64,000 nt of DNA from Gracilimonas sp040117685 (GCF_040117685.2 NZ_JBEDYP020000008.1:184760-248759), one strand, 5' to 3'. Counted from the first letter of the stretch, positions 8,504-17,198 are shown. Numbers and translations are program-made. The notes: generated by a model not told the origin, from the sequence alone.

Positions 8504-9639
8504 TGACTAAACCGGAGCAAACGTCAACCTCACCCAAAGACACCACTACTTTTAAAGAAGCCCCGTTTTTAGCCCTTAAGGGCTTTTTGATGGGATCGGC
8601 TGATATTGTGCCTGGCGTTAGTGGCGGAACCATGGCCCTGATTGTGGGTATCTATGAGCGCTTGCTGAATGCCATTAAAAGCGTAAACGGTAATTTTATA
8701 AAGCTGTTTTTTACCCTGAAATGGAAAGCGGCGTTTAAAGAAATTCACATCTTTTTCCTGGCATTTCTGTTTTTGGGAATCTTTTCAGCACTGGCCTTTT
8801 TCACCAAGGTGGTGCCACTGCAGGTGTACATGTTTACGCATCCCGAAATTGTGTATGGACTCTTTTTTGGGTTGATTGTGGGCTCTATCTACATTTTGAT
8901 CAAAGCGCTTGAGCGATTCACCAAAACAGAACTGCTAATGCTGGTGCTTGGAATGGCTTTTGGAATCTGGATTGTATCGCTGGTTCCGGCCGATACACCT
9001 GAACACCCGGCCTTTGTGTTTCTAAGTGGCTGCATTGCGATTTGTGCCATGATACTTCCGGGTATCTCCGGTTCATACCTGTTACTCATTATGCGGAAAT
9101 ATGATTACCTGCTTACTGAAATCGGGAAGCTGGGCGGAGTGGAAACGGTAGACGGGCTGATTGGCTTGCTGCCTTTTGTGCTGGGAGCTGTTGTTGGATT
9201 AGCCGCTTTCTCGAGATTTCTCTCGTGGCTGCTTTCAAAATATCACTCCCAAACCATTGCGGTGCTTATTGGCTTTCTGATTGGTTCGCTCTATGTGATT
9301 TGGCCGTATCAGCATCGGGAGTTTGTACAACGCGCTGAAGTGACACAGGTAGAGTATATGAATCATCCCAAGGTGCAGGAGTTGATGGAAAATCCACCTA
9401 ATACAAATCTTCCGGAATACGAACGTATCGGTGAAATCAGGAATGCTGAATCTACGTTTGAGGAGATGAAACAGGTAGAGATTGAAACAGTGAAGAATAA
9501 GCTGATTAAAACGGAGCCTTATGTGCCGGGTTGGATGGGAGCCAATCCCGGCGATGATCCAAATGTATGGGGTGGTATCATCGGGATGTTGATTGGAGTT
9601 ATTTTAGTGGGAGGTTTAGACCGGCTCCGCGATAAATAA
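8488..9639 (+). CDS. DUF368 (PopT-type) polyprenyl-phosphate transporter
   Basis: 383 residues, about eight to ten membrane helices. The two inverted-repeat signatures of DUF368 are clear: GSADIVPGVSGGTMALIVG at about residues 36-54 and MILPGISGSYLLLIM near 190. Members of this family were recently assigned as undecaprenyl-phosphate recyclers (PopT); assignment here is by family only. An insertion of about 65 mostly charged residues (about 275-340) precedes the last helix. The start could be ATG 8488, overlapping pcm by 16 nt, or GTG 8503, overlapping by one. Confidence 0.9.
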   Translation: MGWLVVTKPEQTSTSPKDTTTFKEAPFLALKGFLMGSADIVPGVSGGTMALIVGIYERLLNAIKSVNGNFIKLFFTLKWKAAFKEIHIFFLAFLFLGIFSALAFFTKVVPLQVYMFTHPEIVYGLFFGLIVGSIYILIKALERFTKTELLMLVLGMAFGIWIVSLVPADTPEHPAFVFLSGCIAICAMILPGISGSYLLLIMRKYDYLLTEIGKLGGVETVDGLIGLLPFVLGAVVGLAAFSRFLSWLLSKYHSQTIAVLIGFLIGSLYVIWPYQHREFVQRAEVTQVEYMNHPKVQELMENPPNTNLPEYERIGEIRNAESTFEEMKQVEIETVKNKLIKTEPYVPGWMGANPGDDPNVWGGIIGMLIGVILVGGLDRLRDK

Positions 9640-9649
9640 AGATGGAACA

Positions 9650-9663
9650 TTAGCGGCCGCTAA
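9650..9663. terminator. Short perfect palindrome after the DUF368 gene, possible weak terminator
   Basis: A 14-nt perfect palindrome (TTAGCGGCCGCTAA) lies 11 nt after the DUF368 stop and is followed by a T-rich stretch (cttattttatt). It could fold into a five-base stem with a GGCC loop. The T-run is interrupted, so termination is only a possibility. It also happens to contain an eight-base GCGGCCGC site. Confidence 0.35.
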
Positions 9664-9709
9664 CTTATTTTATTAATAGAGTTAGTTATTCAATAAAACA
9701 GGAGTGGTT

Positions 9710-10690
9710 ATGAATGTTGAGCGTGTATTAATACCTACCGATCTTTCCGAGAAATCGAATGCTGCTTTGAAATCAGCCGATCTTTTTATTGACCGATTCG
9801 ACTGTACCGTTGATTTAATGCACGTTATACCCCTGTCAAAATACTTAGGCGATAGTTTTGATAAGATCGGGGTTCCATTGAGCATGGATAAAGACGTGTA
9901 TCCCAAGCTTATTGAAAACCAGCGGAAGGAACTGAGTGCATTCGCCAACGAGCATATCAAAAAGAAAGACAAGCGCGGCGAATACATTGTAAATATTGAT
10001 CGAAAGCCGTCCGACTCCATTCTGCGCCAGATTGAGAAAGGGAATTATGATTTGGTCATGATGAGTGCCAAGGGTGATCACTTTGCTGATTTTTTCCACG
10101 GCAGTGCTACCGATAAAGTAATTCGCCGTTCCAAAACGCCGGTACTAACCCTCTCAGAGAAGATGGTATCGGATCATATAAATACCATCGTAGTTCCGTG
10201 CGACTTTTCGAATCACTCCCTTGCTGCCATCCCGTTAGCATTTGATGTAGCTCAAAAATTTGGAGCTAAACTGGAGTTGCTGAATGTAATAGAAATGTAT
10301 GCCCACGATGTGCATGGTGTTGAACCTACTACCATAGGAGTAGATGAAGAAGCTGTTTATGGAGGATTAAAAGGCCGCTTAAAAAGCTTTTTTGATGATT
10401 ACGAGGAGTATAATTTTTCGGTGGAAGATGGCGAGGGTGATTTCAAAGACACCCTGGTGCACCGGGAGGGTGGAGAAGAAAAAAGCATTGAAGTCAAGAC
10501 CATAATCCTGAAATCCATTGCTGCTCACCACGAAATCATCGATTATGCCAACGAAAATGCCGATCTGGTGGTAATGAGTACGCACGGTCGCACCGGACTG
10601 TCTCGCATGTTACTGGGTTCTACCACTGAACAGGTAATTCAGCACCTCGAAAAGCCGCAGATTACTATTAAGCCGGAGCTGAAGGAGTAG
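9710..10690 (+). CDS. Tandem universal stress protein (UspA superfamily)
   Basis: I place the start at the ATG at 9710: a good AGGAG lies 5 nt upstream, although a GTG at 9704 is also in frame. The 326-residue product contains two Usp domains. The first (about 1-145, VERVLIPTDLSEKSNAAL to KTPVLTLSE) is followed by a second (about 150-325, INTIVVPCDFSNHSLAAI). The second ends with the ATP-binding signature STHGRTGLSRMLLGST. The first domain has a weaker version (MSAKGDHFADFFHGSATDKV). It is probably a cytoplasmic stress protein; a charged insert (about 225-265) sits in domain two. Confidence 0.93.
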   Translation: MNVERVLIPTDLSEKSNAALKSADLFIDRFDCTVDLMHVIPLSKYLGDSFDKIGVPLSMDKDVYPKLIENQRKELSAFANEHIKKKDKRGEYIVNIDRKPSDSILRQIEKGNYDLVMMSAKGDHFADFFHGSATDKVIRRSKTPVLTLSEKMVSDHINTIVVPCDFSNHSLAAIPLAFDVAQKFGAKLELLNVIEMYAHDVHGVEPTTIGVDEEAVYGGLKGRLKSFFDDYEEYNFSVEDGEGDFKDTLVHREGGEEKSIEVKTIILKSIAAHHEIIDYANENADLVVMSTHGRTGLSRMLLGSTTEQVIQHLEKPQITIKPELKE

Positions 10691-10722
10691 AATGATTTTT
10701 GAAGAAACCGATTCTTAGCTAA

Positions 10723-11340
10723 ATGAAGCAACTATTCATCATTCGCCACGGAGAGACGGATAACAATAAGCAGCATATCATTCAGGGGAGGAGCCTGGAT
10801 GCTTCCATCAATGAGTTGGGGCGACTGCAGGCGGAAGCCATATGTGAAGCTCTTGAACCCTATGAAGTGGATAAAATCGTCGCAAGCGGATTACGCAGAA
10901 CCCACGAAACGGCACAACCTTTGGCATCACAAAGAAAGCTGGATATCCATAAATACCCGGAACTCGACGAGATTAATTTTGGCGTTCTCGAGGGAAAGAT
11001 TTTTACAGAGATTAAAGATGAAGTAATGGAAGTACATGAAAAATGGAAAAGTGGAAACGTTGATTATGCTCCCGAAAATGGAGAGTCACCCCGACAAACC
11101 TATGCAAGAGCCAACACCAAAGTAGAGGAGGTCCTGGAGTCATCAGCTGAGGAGAGCATTGTATTTATGATTCATGGCCGACTAACCCGTATTTTATTAT
11201 CCGAGTGGCTGGGGCACGGGTTGAAGAACATGCACAAAATTGAACATCAGAACGGAGCCATTAATCATCTCACCTGGCATGATGGAAAATTTAAGGCTGT
11301 GGAGCTCAATAAAACCGACCATTTGATGGAGCTGGTCTGA
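10723..11340 (+). CDS. Histidine phosphatase family protein (phosphoglycerate mutase-like)
   Basis: 205 residues. The catalytic RHGETDNN motif is at residues 8-15, with the phospho-accepting His at 9. The second catalytic arm reads FMIHGRLTRILL, and the acid residue lies in LDEINFGVLEGK. This is the broad-specificity branch of the histidine phosphatase superfamily (CobC/GpmB-like); the sequence does not fix the substrate. The stop codon is embedded in the stem of a probable terminator. Confidence 0.92.
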   Translation: MKQLFIIRHGETDNNKQHIIQGRSLDASINELGRLQAEAICEALEPYEVDKIVASGLRRTHETAQPLASQRKLDIHKYPELDEINFGVLEGKIFTEIKDEVMEVHEKWKSGNVDYAPENGESPRQTYARANTKVEEVLESSAEESIVFMIHGRLTRILLSEWLGHGLKNMHKIEHQNGAINHLTWHDGKFKAVELNKTDHLMELV

Positions 11341-11350
11341 CCGGTTTTTT
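11311..11350 (+). terminator. Probable intrinsic terminator overlapping the phosphatase stop codon
   Basis: The last codons contain aaaaccgacca, and the sequence across the stop reads tggtctgaccggtttttt. The arms GACCA/TGGTC and AACCG/CGGTT can pair around an 11-nt loop with a small bulge formed by the TGA stop, followed by six T residues. It would end the histidine-phosphatase transcript before menG. Confidence 0.5.
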
Positions 11351-11452
11351 CTTGTCATCAGGGTTGCATTATTTCCTTATATTCTAAGTCTGTAAAAGAA
11401 CCATTTCAGCCTGCTTTGGGTTTTATAGCCAAAGCAAAATTAACTGATATTT

Positions 11453-12142
11453 ATGAGTGAAAAAGTAAGATCTATGTTTGCCGACATCGCCGATGATTAT
11501 GATCGGGTAAACAGCGTACTGTCTTTCGGGGTGCATCACGCATGGAGGAAAAAGGCGGTATTGGAAAGCGGAGCTCACGAAGGGGATCATGTGCTGGATT
11601 GTGCAACCGGAACCGGTGATTTGGCGATCGAGTTTAAAAAGGCTGTGGGAGAATCCGGCTATGTTTTGGGTACCGATTTTTGTGCTCCTATGATTGAACC
11701 AGCACCTGCAAAAGCAGAGAAAGAAGGATTGAAAATTGATTTCGAAGTGGCCGATGCAATGAATCTTCCCTATGAAGACGACAAGTTTGACATTTCCAGT
11801 ATCGCCTTCGGCATCCGAAACGTGGATGACCCGGTGGTTGCTTTGAAAGAACTGGCGCGAGTGGTAAAGCCCGGCGGAAGAGTTACAGTCTTGGAGTTCG
11901 GGCAGCCAAAAGGACTCATGAAATATCCTTATGAACTATACAGCCAGCATATAATGCCGGCTATCGGCGGATGGCTGAGTGGAAACCGGGAAGCTTATAC
12001 CTATCTGCCACGGACAAGTGCAGAATTCCCCGCCGGTAATAAATTTTTAGCTTTGATGGACGAGTCGGGTTCTTTCAAAGAGAAGCGAGCCGTAAAGCTA
12101 ACCGGTGGCATCGCATACGTTTATGTAGGAGTGGTTCAATAA
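11453..12142 (+). CDS. menG: Demethylmenaquinone methyltransferase
   Basis: 229 residues of the UbiE/MenG family. Visible motifs: MFADIADDYDRVNSVLSFG at the N-terminus, the SAM loop LDCATGTGDLAIEF, and the signature IAFGIRNVDDPVVALKELARV followed by KPGGRVTVLEFGQP. It methylates demethylmenaquinone to menaquinone with SAM. In this Bacteroidetes-like context a menaquinone role (MenG) is more likely than ubiquinone. Menaquinone would be the acceptor for the sdhCAB-encoded enzyme in this window. Confidence 0.95.
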   Translation: MSEKVRSMFADIADDYDRVNSVLSFGVHHAWRKKAVLESGAHEGDHVLDCATGTGDLAIEFKKAVGESGYVLGTDFCAPMIEPAPAKAEKEGLKIDFEVADAMNLPYEDDKFDISSIAFGIRNVDDPVVALKELARVVKPGGRVTVLEFGQPKGLMKYPYELYSQHIMPAIGGWLSGNREAYTYLPRTSAEFPAGNKFLALMDESGSFKEKRAVKLTGGIAYVYVGVVQ

Positions 12143-12166
12143 TTGTATATTCAAAAAATTCAATAG

Positions 12167-12231
12167 TGCCACTAAATCACGAAACAGGGATATATCAATC
12201 CTAAACTTGGTGCTTTAGAGCTTTAGTGGCA
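12167..12231. repeat. Dispersed inverted-repeat element, copy 1 (GCCACTAAATCACGAAA family)
   Basis: The element begins TGCCACTAAA and ends TTTAGTGGCA, a perfect 10-bp terminal inverted repeat enclosing about 45 nt. It sits between menG and fabZ. A second, longer copy with the same ends lies at 32964-33075 between sdhA and sdhB. Similar sequences are widespread between genes in Bacteroidetes genomes. It could form a hairpin in the mRNA. Confidence 0.8.
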
Positions 12232-12248
12232 GTTAAAACAAACATTTT

Positions 12249-12686
12249 ATGAAGATAGAAGACATCAAAAAAGTTCTCCCTCACCGATATCCTTTTTTAC
12301 TTGTAGACCGCGTGCTGGAAGTTCAAGAAGAAAGCATTAAAGCCCTCAAGAACGTAACGGCCAACGAAGAGTTTTTTAACGGGCACTTTCCGGGTCAGCC
12401 AATTATGCCTGGGGTATTACAGGTTGAAGCATTGGCTCAGGCCGGTGCTATCATGCTGATGACACAAAAAGCGGAAAATCCGGATGAGACGCTGATGGTG
12501 TTTACCGGCATCAACAACTGTAAGTTCAGACGACAGGTAGTACCCGGAGATCAGCTGATTCTTGAAGTTGAAATGGGATCGATGCGCCGGAATTTTGTAA
12601 CCATGAAGGGTAAGGCCACTGTTGACGGTGAAGTTGCTTGCGAACTGGAAGCATCGGCCGCATTGGTGCCGAAGGATAAGGCATGA
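12249..12686 (+). CDS. fabZ: 3-hydroxyacyl-[acyl-carrier-protein] dehydratase
   Basis: 145 residues, a single hot-dog domain. The family motifs are LPHRYPFLLVDRV, then the catalytic segment FNGHFPGQPIMPGVLQVEALAQAG with active-site His and Glu. FabZ dehydrates 3-hydroxyacyl-ACP in fatty acid elongation. Bacteroidetes often have an LpxC-FabZ fusion, so a free-standing FabZ is worth noting. The stop overlaps the panB start by 4 nt (ATGA), indicating translational coupling. Confidence 0.95.
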   Translation: MKIEDIKKVLPHRYPFLLVDRVLEVQEESIKALKNVTANEEFFNGHFPGQPIMPGVLQVEALAQAGAIMLMTQKAENPDETLMVFTGINNCKFRRQVVPGDQLILEVEMGSMRRNFVTMKGKATVDGEVACELEASAALVPKDKA

Positions 12687-13513
12687 GCACTCAAAAAAGT
12701 TCAGACCGCCCGGTAAAGATCACCACTCAAACCGTGGTGGATATGAAGAGAAAAGGCGAGAAGATTTCCATGCTTACCGCCTATGATTTTACCATGGCTC
12801 AGATTATCGATCAGGCGGGCATTGATATCATTTTGGTTGGAGACTCGGCCAGTAACGTGATGGCCGGTCATGAAACTACGGTTCCTATGACCCTTGATCA
12901 CATGATTTATCACACCTCATGCGTAGTTCGCGGTGTGGATCGGGCTTTGGTGATAGCAGACTTACCCTTTATGAGTTATCAGGTAACCACCAAAGAAGCT
13001 TTGATTAGTGCAGGACGGATGATGAAGGAGGCCGGAGCTCACGCTATTAAAATGGAGGGCGGAAAACCGATCATCAATTCAGTGAAGAAAATTGTAGAAG
13101 CCGGAATTCCTGTAATGGGCCATTTGGGATTGACCCCGCAAAGCATCTATAAATTCGGAACATATAAAGTTCGTGCCACCGAAGAGCAGGAAGCCGAGGA
13201 ACTAATTCGCGATGCCAGGTTACTCGAAGAAGCCGGATGTTTTTCAATCGTATTAGAAAAAATTCCTGCTAATCTTGCTGCAAGGGTCACGGAAGAAATT
13301 TCAATTCCGACTATTGGAATCGGAGCCGGAGCCGGATGTGACGGGCAGGTGCTCGTAATCCATGACATGCTCGGTCTGAATAAAGAATTTAACCCTCGAT
13401 TCCTGAGAAGATATGCAGATTTGAATTCGATGATGACCGACGCGGTTCAAAATTACATCAAAGACGTTAAAAGCAAAGATTTTCCAAACGAAGAAGAACA
13501 GTACGGCGGATGA
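12683..13513 (+). CDS. panB: 3-methyl-2-oxobutanoate hydroxymethyltransferase
   Basis: 276 residues of the PanB TIM-barrel family. Clear motifs: MLTAYDFTMAQIIDQAGID, ILVGDSASNVMAGHETTVPM (metal-binding Asp) and GHLGLTPQS, and near the C-terminus IGIGAGAGCDGQVLVIHDMLG. It makes ketopantoate from 2-oxoisovalerate and methylene-tetrahydrofolate, the first committed step to pantothenate and CoA. It overlaps fabZ upstream and surE downstream by ATGA. Two other CoA genes, coaBC and coaX, lie elsewhere in the window. Confidence 0.97.
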   Translation: MSTQKSSDRPVKITTQTVVDMKRKGEKISMLTAYDFTMAQIIDQAGIDIILVGDSASNVMAGHETTVPMTLDHMIYHTSCVVRGVDRALVIADLPFMSYQVTTKEALISAGRMMKEAGAHAIKMEGGKPIINSVKKIVEAGIPVMGHLGLTPQSIYKFGTYKVRATEEQEAEELIRDARLLEEAGCFSIVLEKIPANLAARVTEEISIPTIGIGAGAGCDGQVLVIHDMLGLNKEFNPRFLRRYADLNSMMTDAVQNYIKDVKSKDFPNEEEQYGG

Positions 13514-14283
13514 GCGATTCAAAAGAGCGACCTTTTATTTTAGTTAGTAATGATGATGGAATTTTCTCACCTGGTATCAAAGCGCTCGCTGAAGTAGCAG
13601 CCGAATTTGGTGATGTATATATAGTTGCACCTGATAAAGAGCAAAGTGCCGTTGGGCACTCCATTACCATTCAGGTTCCACTCCGATCAAGCAAGTTCAC
13701 TGTGGCTGATAAGTTTGAGGGAGAAGCCGTTAACGGAACACCGGCGGATTGTGTGAAACTGGCTCATGGACAGCTTTTAGACCGGAAGCCGGATTTAGTA
13801 GTGAGCGGAATCAATCATGGAAGTAATGCAGGTATCAATATCATGTATTCGGGAACCGTGAGTGCTGCCACGGAGGGAACCATTTTGGGATATCCATCTA
13901 TTGCCGTCAGTTGTACCGAATTTAATGAAGATGCCAACCTCCGGGGATGTCAGGAAGCCGCACGGCGTGTAATTAAACATGTATTGAAAAATGGATTGCC
14001 AACAGGAGTTACCCTGAATGTAAACGCTCCTGCCGGCGAGTTTACCGGCATCAAATGGACCCGACAAGCCGATAGCCGATACGTTGAGGAATACGAAAGC
14101 CGAACGGATCCTTTCAACAGAGCCTACTACTGGCTGACCGGTAAATTCGAATTGCTGGACGAAGGAAAAGATTCGGATATCCATGTACTGAATGAAGGGC
14201 TTGCTTCGGTTACGCCCATCCAATATGACCTTACCGCTTATGATCTGTTAGAGGATAAAGAAGACAGTGACCTTCAAGGGTAG
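13510..14283 (+). CDS. surE: 5'/3'-nucleotidase SurE
   Basis: 257 residues. The metal-binding N-terminal motif LVSNDDGIFSPGIKAL and the second signature SGINHGSNAGINIMYSGT are both present, followed by AATEGTILGYPSIAVS. SurE dephosphorylates nucleoside monophosphates and is linked to stationary-phase survival. It is the last gene of the overlapping fabZ-panB-surE operon. The C-terminal tail is acidic (LLEDKEDSDLQG). Confidence 0.96.
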   Translation: MSDSKERPFILVSNDDGIFSPGIKALAEVAAEFGDVYIVAPDKEQSAVGHSITIQVPLRSSKFTVADKFEGEAVNGTPADCVKLAHGQLLDRKPDLVVSGINHGSNAGINIMYSGTVSAATEGTILGYPSIAVSCTEFNEDANLRGCQEAARRVIKHVLKNGLPTGVTLNVNAPAGEFTGIKWTRQADSRYVEEYESRTDPFNRAYYWLTGKFELLDEGKDSDIHVLNEGLASVTPIQYDLTAYDLLEDKEDSDLQG

Positions 14284-14314
14284 GTAAAGCTACTCCCTAC
14301 CTGATTTAGTAGCC

Positions 14315-14339
14315 GGTTACGACGCAGAGCGTCTTAACC
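14315..14339. repeat. REP-like hairpin with GACGCAGAGCGTC core, left half of a pair
   Basis: GGTTAcGAC pairs with GTCtTAACC around the GCAGAGC loop, with one mismatch. The core GACGCAGAGCGTC is nearly the reverse complement of the core of the hairpin at 14382-14404, so the two make a BIME-like inverted pair 42 nt apart. Confidence 0.7.
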
Positions 14340-14381
14340 AGAGAGAGTCTTGAAATAGTAAAAGATCACTTATTGAACCTT

Positions 14382-14404
14382 GTTCTGACGCTCCGCGTCG
14401 GAAC
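14382..14404. repeat. REP-like hairpin with GACGCTCCGCGTC core, right half of a pair
   Basis: GTTCtGACGC pairs with GCGTCgGAAC around a TCC loop with one mismatch. It is inverted relative to the hairpin at 14315-14339. Confidence 0.7.
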
Positions 14405-14550
14405 GAAAAATTTGAGATGCCGACGCGTGCTTCCTTTCCACAACGTTTCCCAATAGCTACATTTTCGGTCTCTTAATCTCTACTCCGCAAAGAGAGGAGT
14501 TTGCCGTGCCTCTTTTAATTCAAATCTTAATCTTGAAATAAATCCCTTAA

Positions 14551-14590
14551 AAGCGTCCTTCTCCTTGATAAGGAGAAGACAGAAGAGGTC
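14551..14590 (-). repeat. CTCCTT-AAGGAG hairpin repeat, inverted copy
   Basis: This is a diverged, opposite-orientation copy of the repeat found at 51280-51374, 51556-51650 and 55361-55410. Shared blocks are GTCCTT, CTCCTTnnnAAGGAGAA, GACAGAA and GAGGTC in the same order after reverse complementing. The central CTCCTTgatAAGGAG forms a stem-loop. Confidence 0.75.
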
Positions 14591-14630
14591 AAAGAATACA
14601 GGCTATAATGCCAAATATTGTTGTGAATGA

Positions 14631-15482
14631 TCAATGCCCGTTTTTAGCTAATCTTTTCAATAGATTCAGCCAGAATTTCTCATAAATTTTTTGCGACTCC
14701 TTATTCATTTGTAAGTGCATTTGAGCCAAATGAGAAAGAGGAACCGTTTCAAGGTGTGTTCCCCATTTTGCACTTTCAACAGATACAAAAGCATCGTTCT
14801 CGCCTTCCTTGTCAAAAATCTGGTTATTCTGAAATTTTAACATGGGGTTGATAGAAAACTTAGTTCCCTTTCCTACTGCAGCTGAATAGGAGTAATAGTC
14901 TACTTCTTCAGCGTCAGGGTGATCGGGATTGAAAACATCAGTTACATAACCACAGGTAAGTTGCTCGAGTGAACCAAGAGCATCACTTTTGGTTTTGGGG
15001 TACATGTTATCCCCAAACCAATCGAACATTTCACTCAGTTTTTCAGTAACCAATTCCGGAGCTTTCAACACCAAATCAGCCAGGCTGGAACCGTGGTGGG
15101 GCGTTGCGATAGTAGTCAGGCTTTCCACCCGGTGAGCAATTTCCAGTTTGGACAGGGCACATCGCATATCAAGTCCGCCCATGCTGTGAGAAACCACATT
15201 CACCTTTTCACAACCGAACTCTTCACAAAATTTTTCGATGAGTAAAACCCAGTTTTCAGCTCGTGTTTCTATCCGGGCATAAGGGACCACATTAGGGGCG
15301 ATAGCAGGCACTCCGTGTGCACGAATATCCATGCAAGGGTCGTGCATGGGACCCGATTTAATTACAGAACCTATAGCACCATAGCCATGGCACATAAACA
15401 CAGGGTATTTAAGCTGTACCATTTCAGGCTGTGGAAACTCCTTAAGCTCAAATCGTTTCAAAAGGGTAGATCGGTCGGGCAT
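14631..15482 (-). CDS. Alpha/beta-hydrolase, triacylglycerol lipase-like
   Basis: 283 residues with no signal peptide. The oxyanion segment YPVFMCHGYGA is at 26-36, and the nucleophile elbow SHSMGG has the catalytic Ser at residue 100. Probable acid (GENDAFVS) and His (SLSHLAQMH) residues follow in the order expected for family I bacterial lipases such as LipA. The segment IATPHHGSSLADLV is typical of true lipases. Expected role: ester hydrolysis of lipids; substrate chain length is unknown. The next gene upstream on the same strand (15484-15924) ends 1 nt from its start. Confidence 0.88.
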   Translation of the reverse strand: MPDRSTLLKRFELKEFPQPEMVQLKYPVFMCHGYGAIGSVIKSGPMHDPCMDIRAHGVPAIAPNVVPYARIETRAENWVLLIEKFCEEFGCEKVNVVSHSMGGLDMRCALSKLEIAHRVESLTTIATPHHGSSLADLVLKAPELVTEKLSEMFDWFGDNMYPKTKSDALGSLEQLTCGYVTDVFNPDHPDAEEVDYYSYSAAVGKGTKFSINPMLKFQNNQIFDKEGENDAFVSVESAKWGTHLETVPLSHLAQMHLQMNKESQKIYEKFWLNLLKRLAKNGH

Positions 15483-15483
15483 G

Positions 15484-15924
15484 TTATTCTTTTGGGGTGG
15501 CTAAACTGTCAAGTTCGGGATTAGTGGTTAAACGGAGGGTTCTTAAAACCGTTCCCTGATCATAAACATAAATATCCATATCGTAAGAAGGGAAATGCAC
15601 TTTGGCCGGTGCTTGTATATCATATTTAAACAAATCCTTATGCAAATCTACATGAAAAAGTGTTTTTGAGAATCTTGATGGTACTTCAATACGATATGCC
15701 TTTCGGGTAAAGATGGTGTCAATTCTTATGTCCGATACTCTGATTTGCTCAGCCTTGATTTGAGCATCCTGAATGTGAACACTCAGAAGCGAGTCGAGTT
15801 CACGGGTGTTTTCAATTTGATAGTTCTTGTAATCAGGTGAAGATGCGAGGATAATTCCGCTTACAATACATGACAGTACCAGCAAAACTGTGACTAACTT
15901 CTTCCCTTTTTTCTTGTCCAGCAT
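15484..15924 (-). CDS. Membrane-anchored or exported hypothetical protein
   Basis: 146 residues. A short basic N-terminus (MLDKKKGKK) precedes one hydrophobic helix (LVTVLLVLSCIVSGIILA, 10-27). A predicted periplasmic domain rich in beta strands follows (IRIDTIFTRKAYRIEVPSRFSKTLFHVDL). I do not recognise a family. It is immediately upstream of, and probably co-transcribed with, the lipase-like gene, so a role at the envelope with that enzyme (for example as a foldase or anchor) is conceivable but unproven. Confidence 0.7.
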   Translation of the reverse strand: MLDKKKGKKLVTVLLVLSCIVSGIILASSPDYKNYQIENTRELDSLLSVHIQDAQIKAEQIRVSDIRIDTIFTRKAYRIEVPSRFSKTLFHVDLHKDLFKYDIQAPAKVHFPSYDMDIYVYDQGTVLRTLRLTTNPELDSLATPKE

Positions 15925-15996
15925 AAACCGGGTTGGGTTCTTAACTTCTTAGATTTACCTTAGGCTGAATCTATAAACTTCTGCTGAAAAAAAGAT

Positions 15997-17145
15997 ATGT
16001 CTTTTCAGATTCAAAAAATTGAAACTCAACAACATATAAACGCTTTTCACCGGCTTCCCGAACGGCTCAACAAAGATAATAAATGGTATCGGCCGCCTTT
16101 TCGGTTTGAATTGGAAAATGTATTCAGTCGAAAGAAAAACGAACGGTTTCGGAAAGGTGGGGAATGTGAGCGATTTCTGGTTCTGAAGAATGGTGATTTT
16201 GTGGGACGGTTTGCGGTTTTTACTGATCCGGAAAAAGATGAGCGATATGATCCAAAGCTGGGTGGAATCGGCTTTATTGAGATGCAGAATATCCCGGGGA
16301 TTGCCGGATCAATGATCAGTTTTGCAAAGAATTGGCATCGGGATAGAGGCTATGCCGGATTTCGGGGCCCCATTAATTTCGGGGAGAACGACACCTTCTG
16401 GGGAATTCAGATCAGCGGGTTTGAAGATCACAATGTATACGGAATGCTGTATCATCAGGAGTACTACGAAAAGCTGATTGAAGAAACTAATCCCGAAAAA
16501 TTTGATGATGTATACATGTACCAGCTGGATTTAGAACAGCCGTTGCCCGAACGTTTGCTGAAAATAACAGAGCGATTGAAATCAAAAGATCATGTTGAAG
16601 TCCGCCCGATTGATAAGAAGAACTTGCAGCGGGACGGAGAGATGATTCGTCAGATCTACAACCGGGCTTTCAGTGATCAGGTAGTTGGAGAAAGGGAGGA
16701 AGAGTTCATCGGTGTCACTCAGCAAACGATCCGACAAATGATCAAGAAGCTGAAGCCTGTGCTAATGCCGGAAACGTCACCGATTGCTTTTGTACATGGA
16801 GAGCCGGCTTCATTCCTCGTTAGCGTTCCTGATTTACATGAAATTTCAGCTAAAACAGGGGGTACTCTGAAGTGGTGGCAGCTTTATCATTTAATTGGCT
16901 TCAAAAAAAGAGCTCAAAAATTCAGGCCCCTGGCTTTCGGAACGGACCCTCGATTTCGGGGAAGAGGTCTGGAAGCATTGGTGTTTATTGAAGGTTTTAG
17001 GTGGACCCGGGAACACTATCCAAATCTAAAAATACTGGAGGGCGGATTTGTTAGCGAAAAGAACTGGATCATGCGCCGAAGCCTGGAGGCATTGGGTTGT
17101 GAGATTGCCAAAACCTACCGGGTTTATAAGTGGATGTGTGAGTGA
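15997..17145 (+). CDS. GNAT-like acyltransferase-fold protein
   Basis: 382 residues, cytoplasmic. The N-terminal half has the pattern LPERLNKDNKWYRPPFRFE followed by FLVLKNGDFVGRFAVFTD. The C-terminal half contains a GNAT-type acetyl-CoA loop (FGTDPRFRGRGLEALVFIEG, about 313-332) and ends WIMRRSLEALGCEIAKTYRVYKW. It resembles YghO-like large GNAT-superfamily proteins of unknown substrate. Its TGA stop is the first triplet of an 8-bp tandem repeat array (17143-17198), so array expansion does not change the protein. Confidence 0.75.
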   Translation: MSFQIQKIETQQHINAFHRLPERLNKDNKWYRPPFRFELENVFSRKKNERFRKGGECERFLVLKNGDFVGRFAVFTDPEKDERYDPKLGGIGFIEMQNIPGIAGSMISFAKNWHRDRGYAGFRGPINFGENDTFWGIQISGFEDHNVYGMLYHQEYYEKLIEETNPEKFDDVYMYQLDLEQPLPERLLKITERLKSKDHVEVRPIDKKNLQRDGEMIRQIYNRAFSDQVVGEREEEFIGVTQQTIRQMIKKLKPVLMPETSPIAFVHGEPASFLVSVPDLHEISAKTGGTLKWWQLYHLIGFKKRAQKFRPLAFGTDPRFRGRGLEALVFIEGFRWTREHYPNLKILEGGFVSEKNWIMRRSLEALGCEIAKTYRVYKWMCE

Positions 17146-17198
17146 TGAGGTGATGAGGTGATGTGGTGATGAGGTGATAGGGTGGTGGGGTGATGACG
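17143..17198. repeat. 8-bp tandem repeat array (TGATGAGG type), seven units
   Basis: Seven consecutive 8-nt units: TGATGAGG twice, TGATGTGG, TGATGAGG, TGATAGGG, TGGTGGGG and TGATGACG. The first TGA is the stop of the preceding gene. The same unit makes the 16-copy array at 20544-20671. Confidence 0.9.

Larger units (their letters stand above)
14284..14630. other. Intergenic region with three hairpin repeats
   Basis: No gene is supported in these 347 nt between surE and the convergent lipase gene. It holds two REP-like hairpins (14315-14339 and 14382-14404) and a copy of the CTCCTT/AAGGAG hairpin repeat (14551-14590). Between them is a further short stem-loop (tctactccgcaaagagaggag, about 14478-14499). 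The region could serve as a convergent transcription barrier. Confidence 0.7.
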
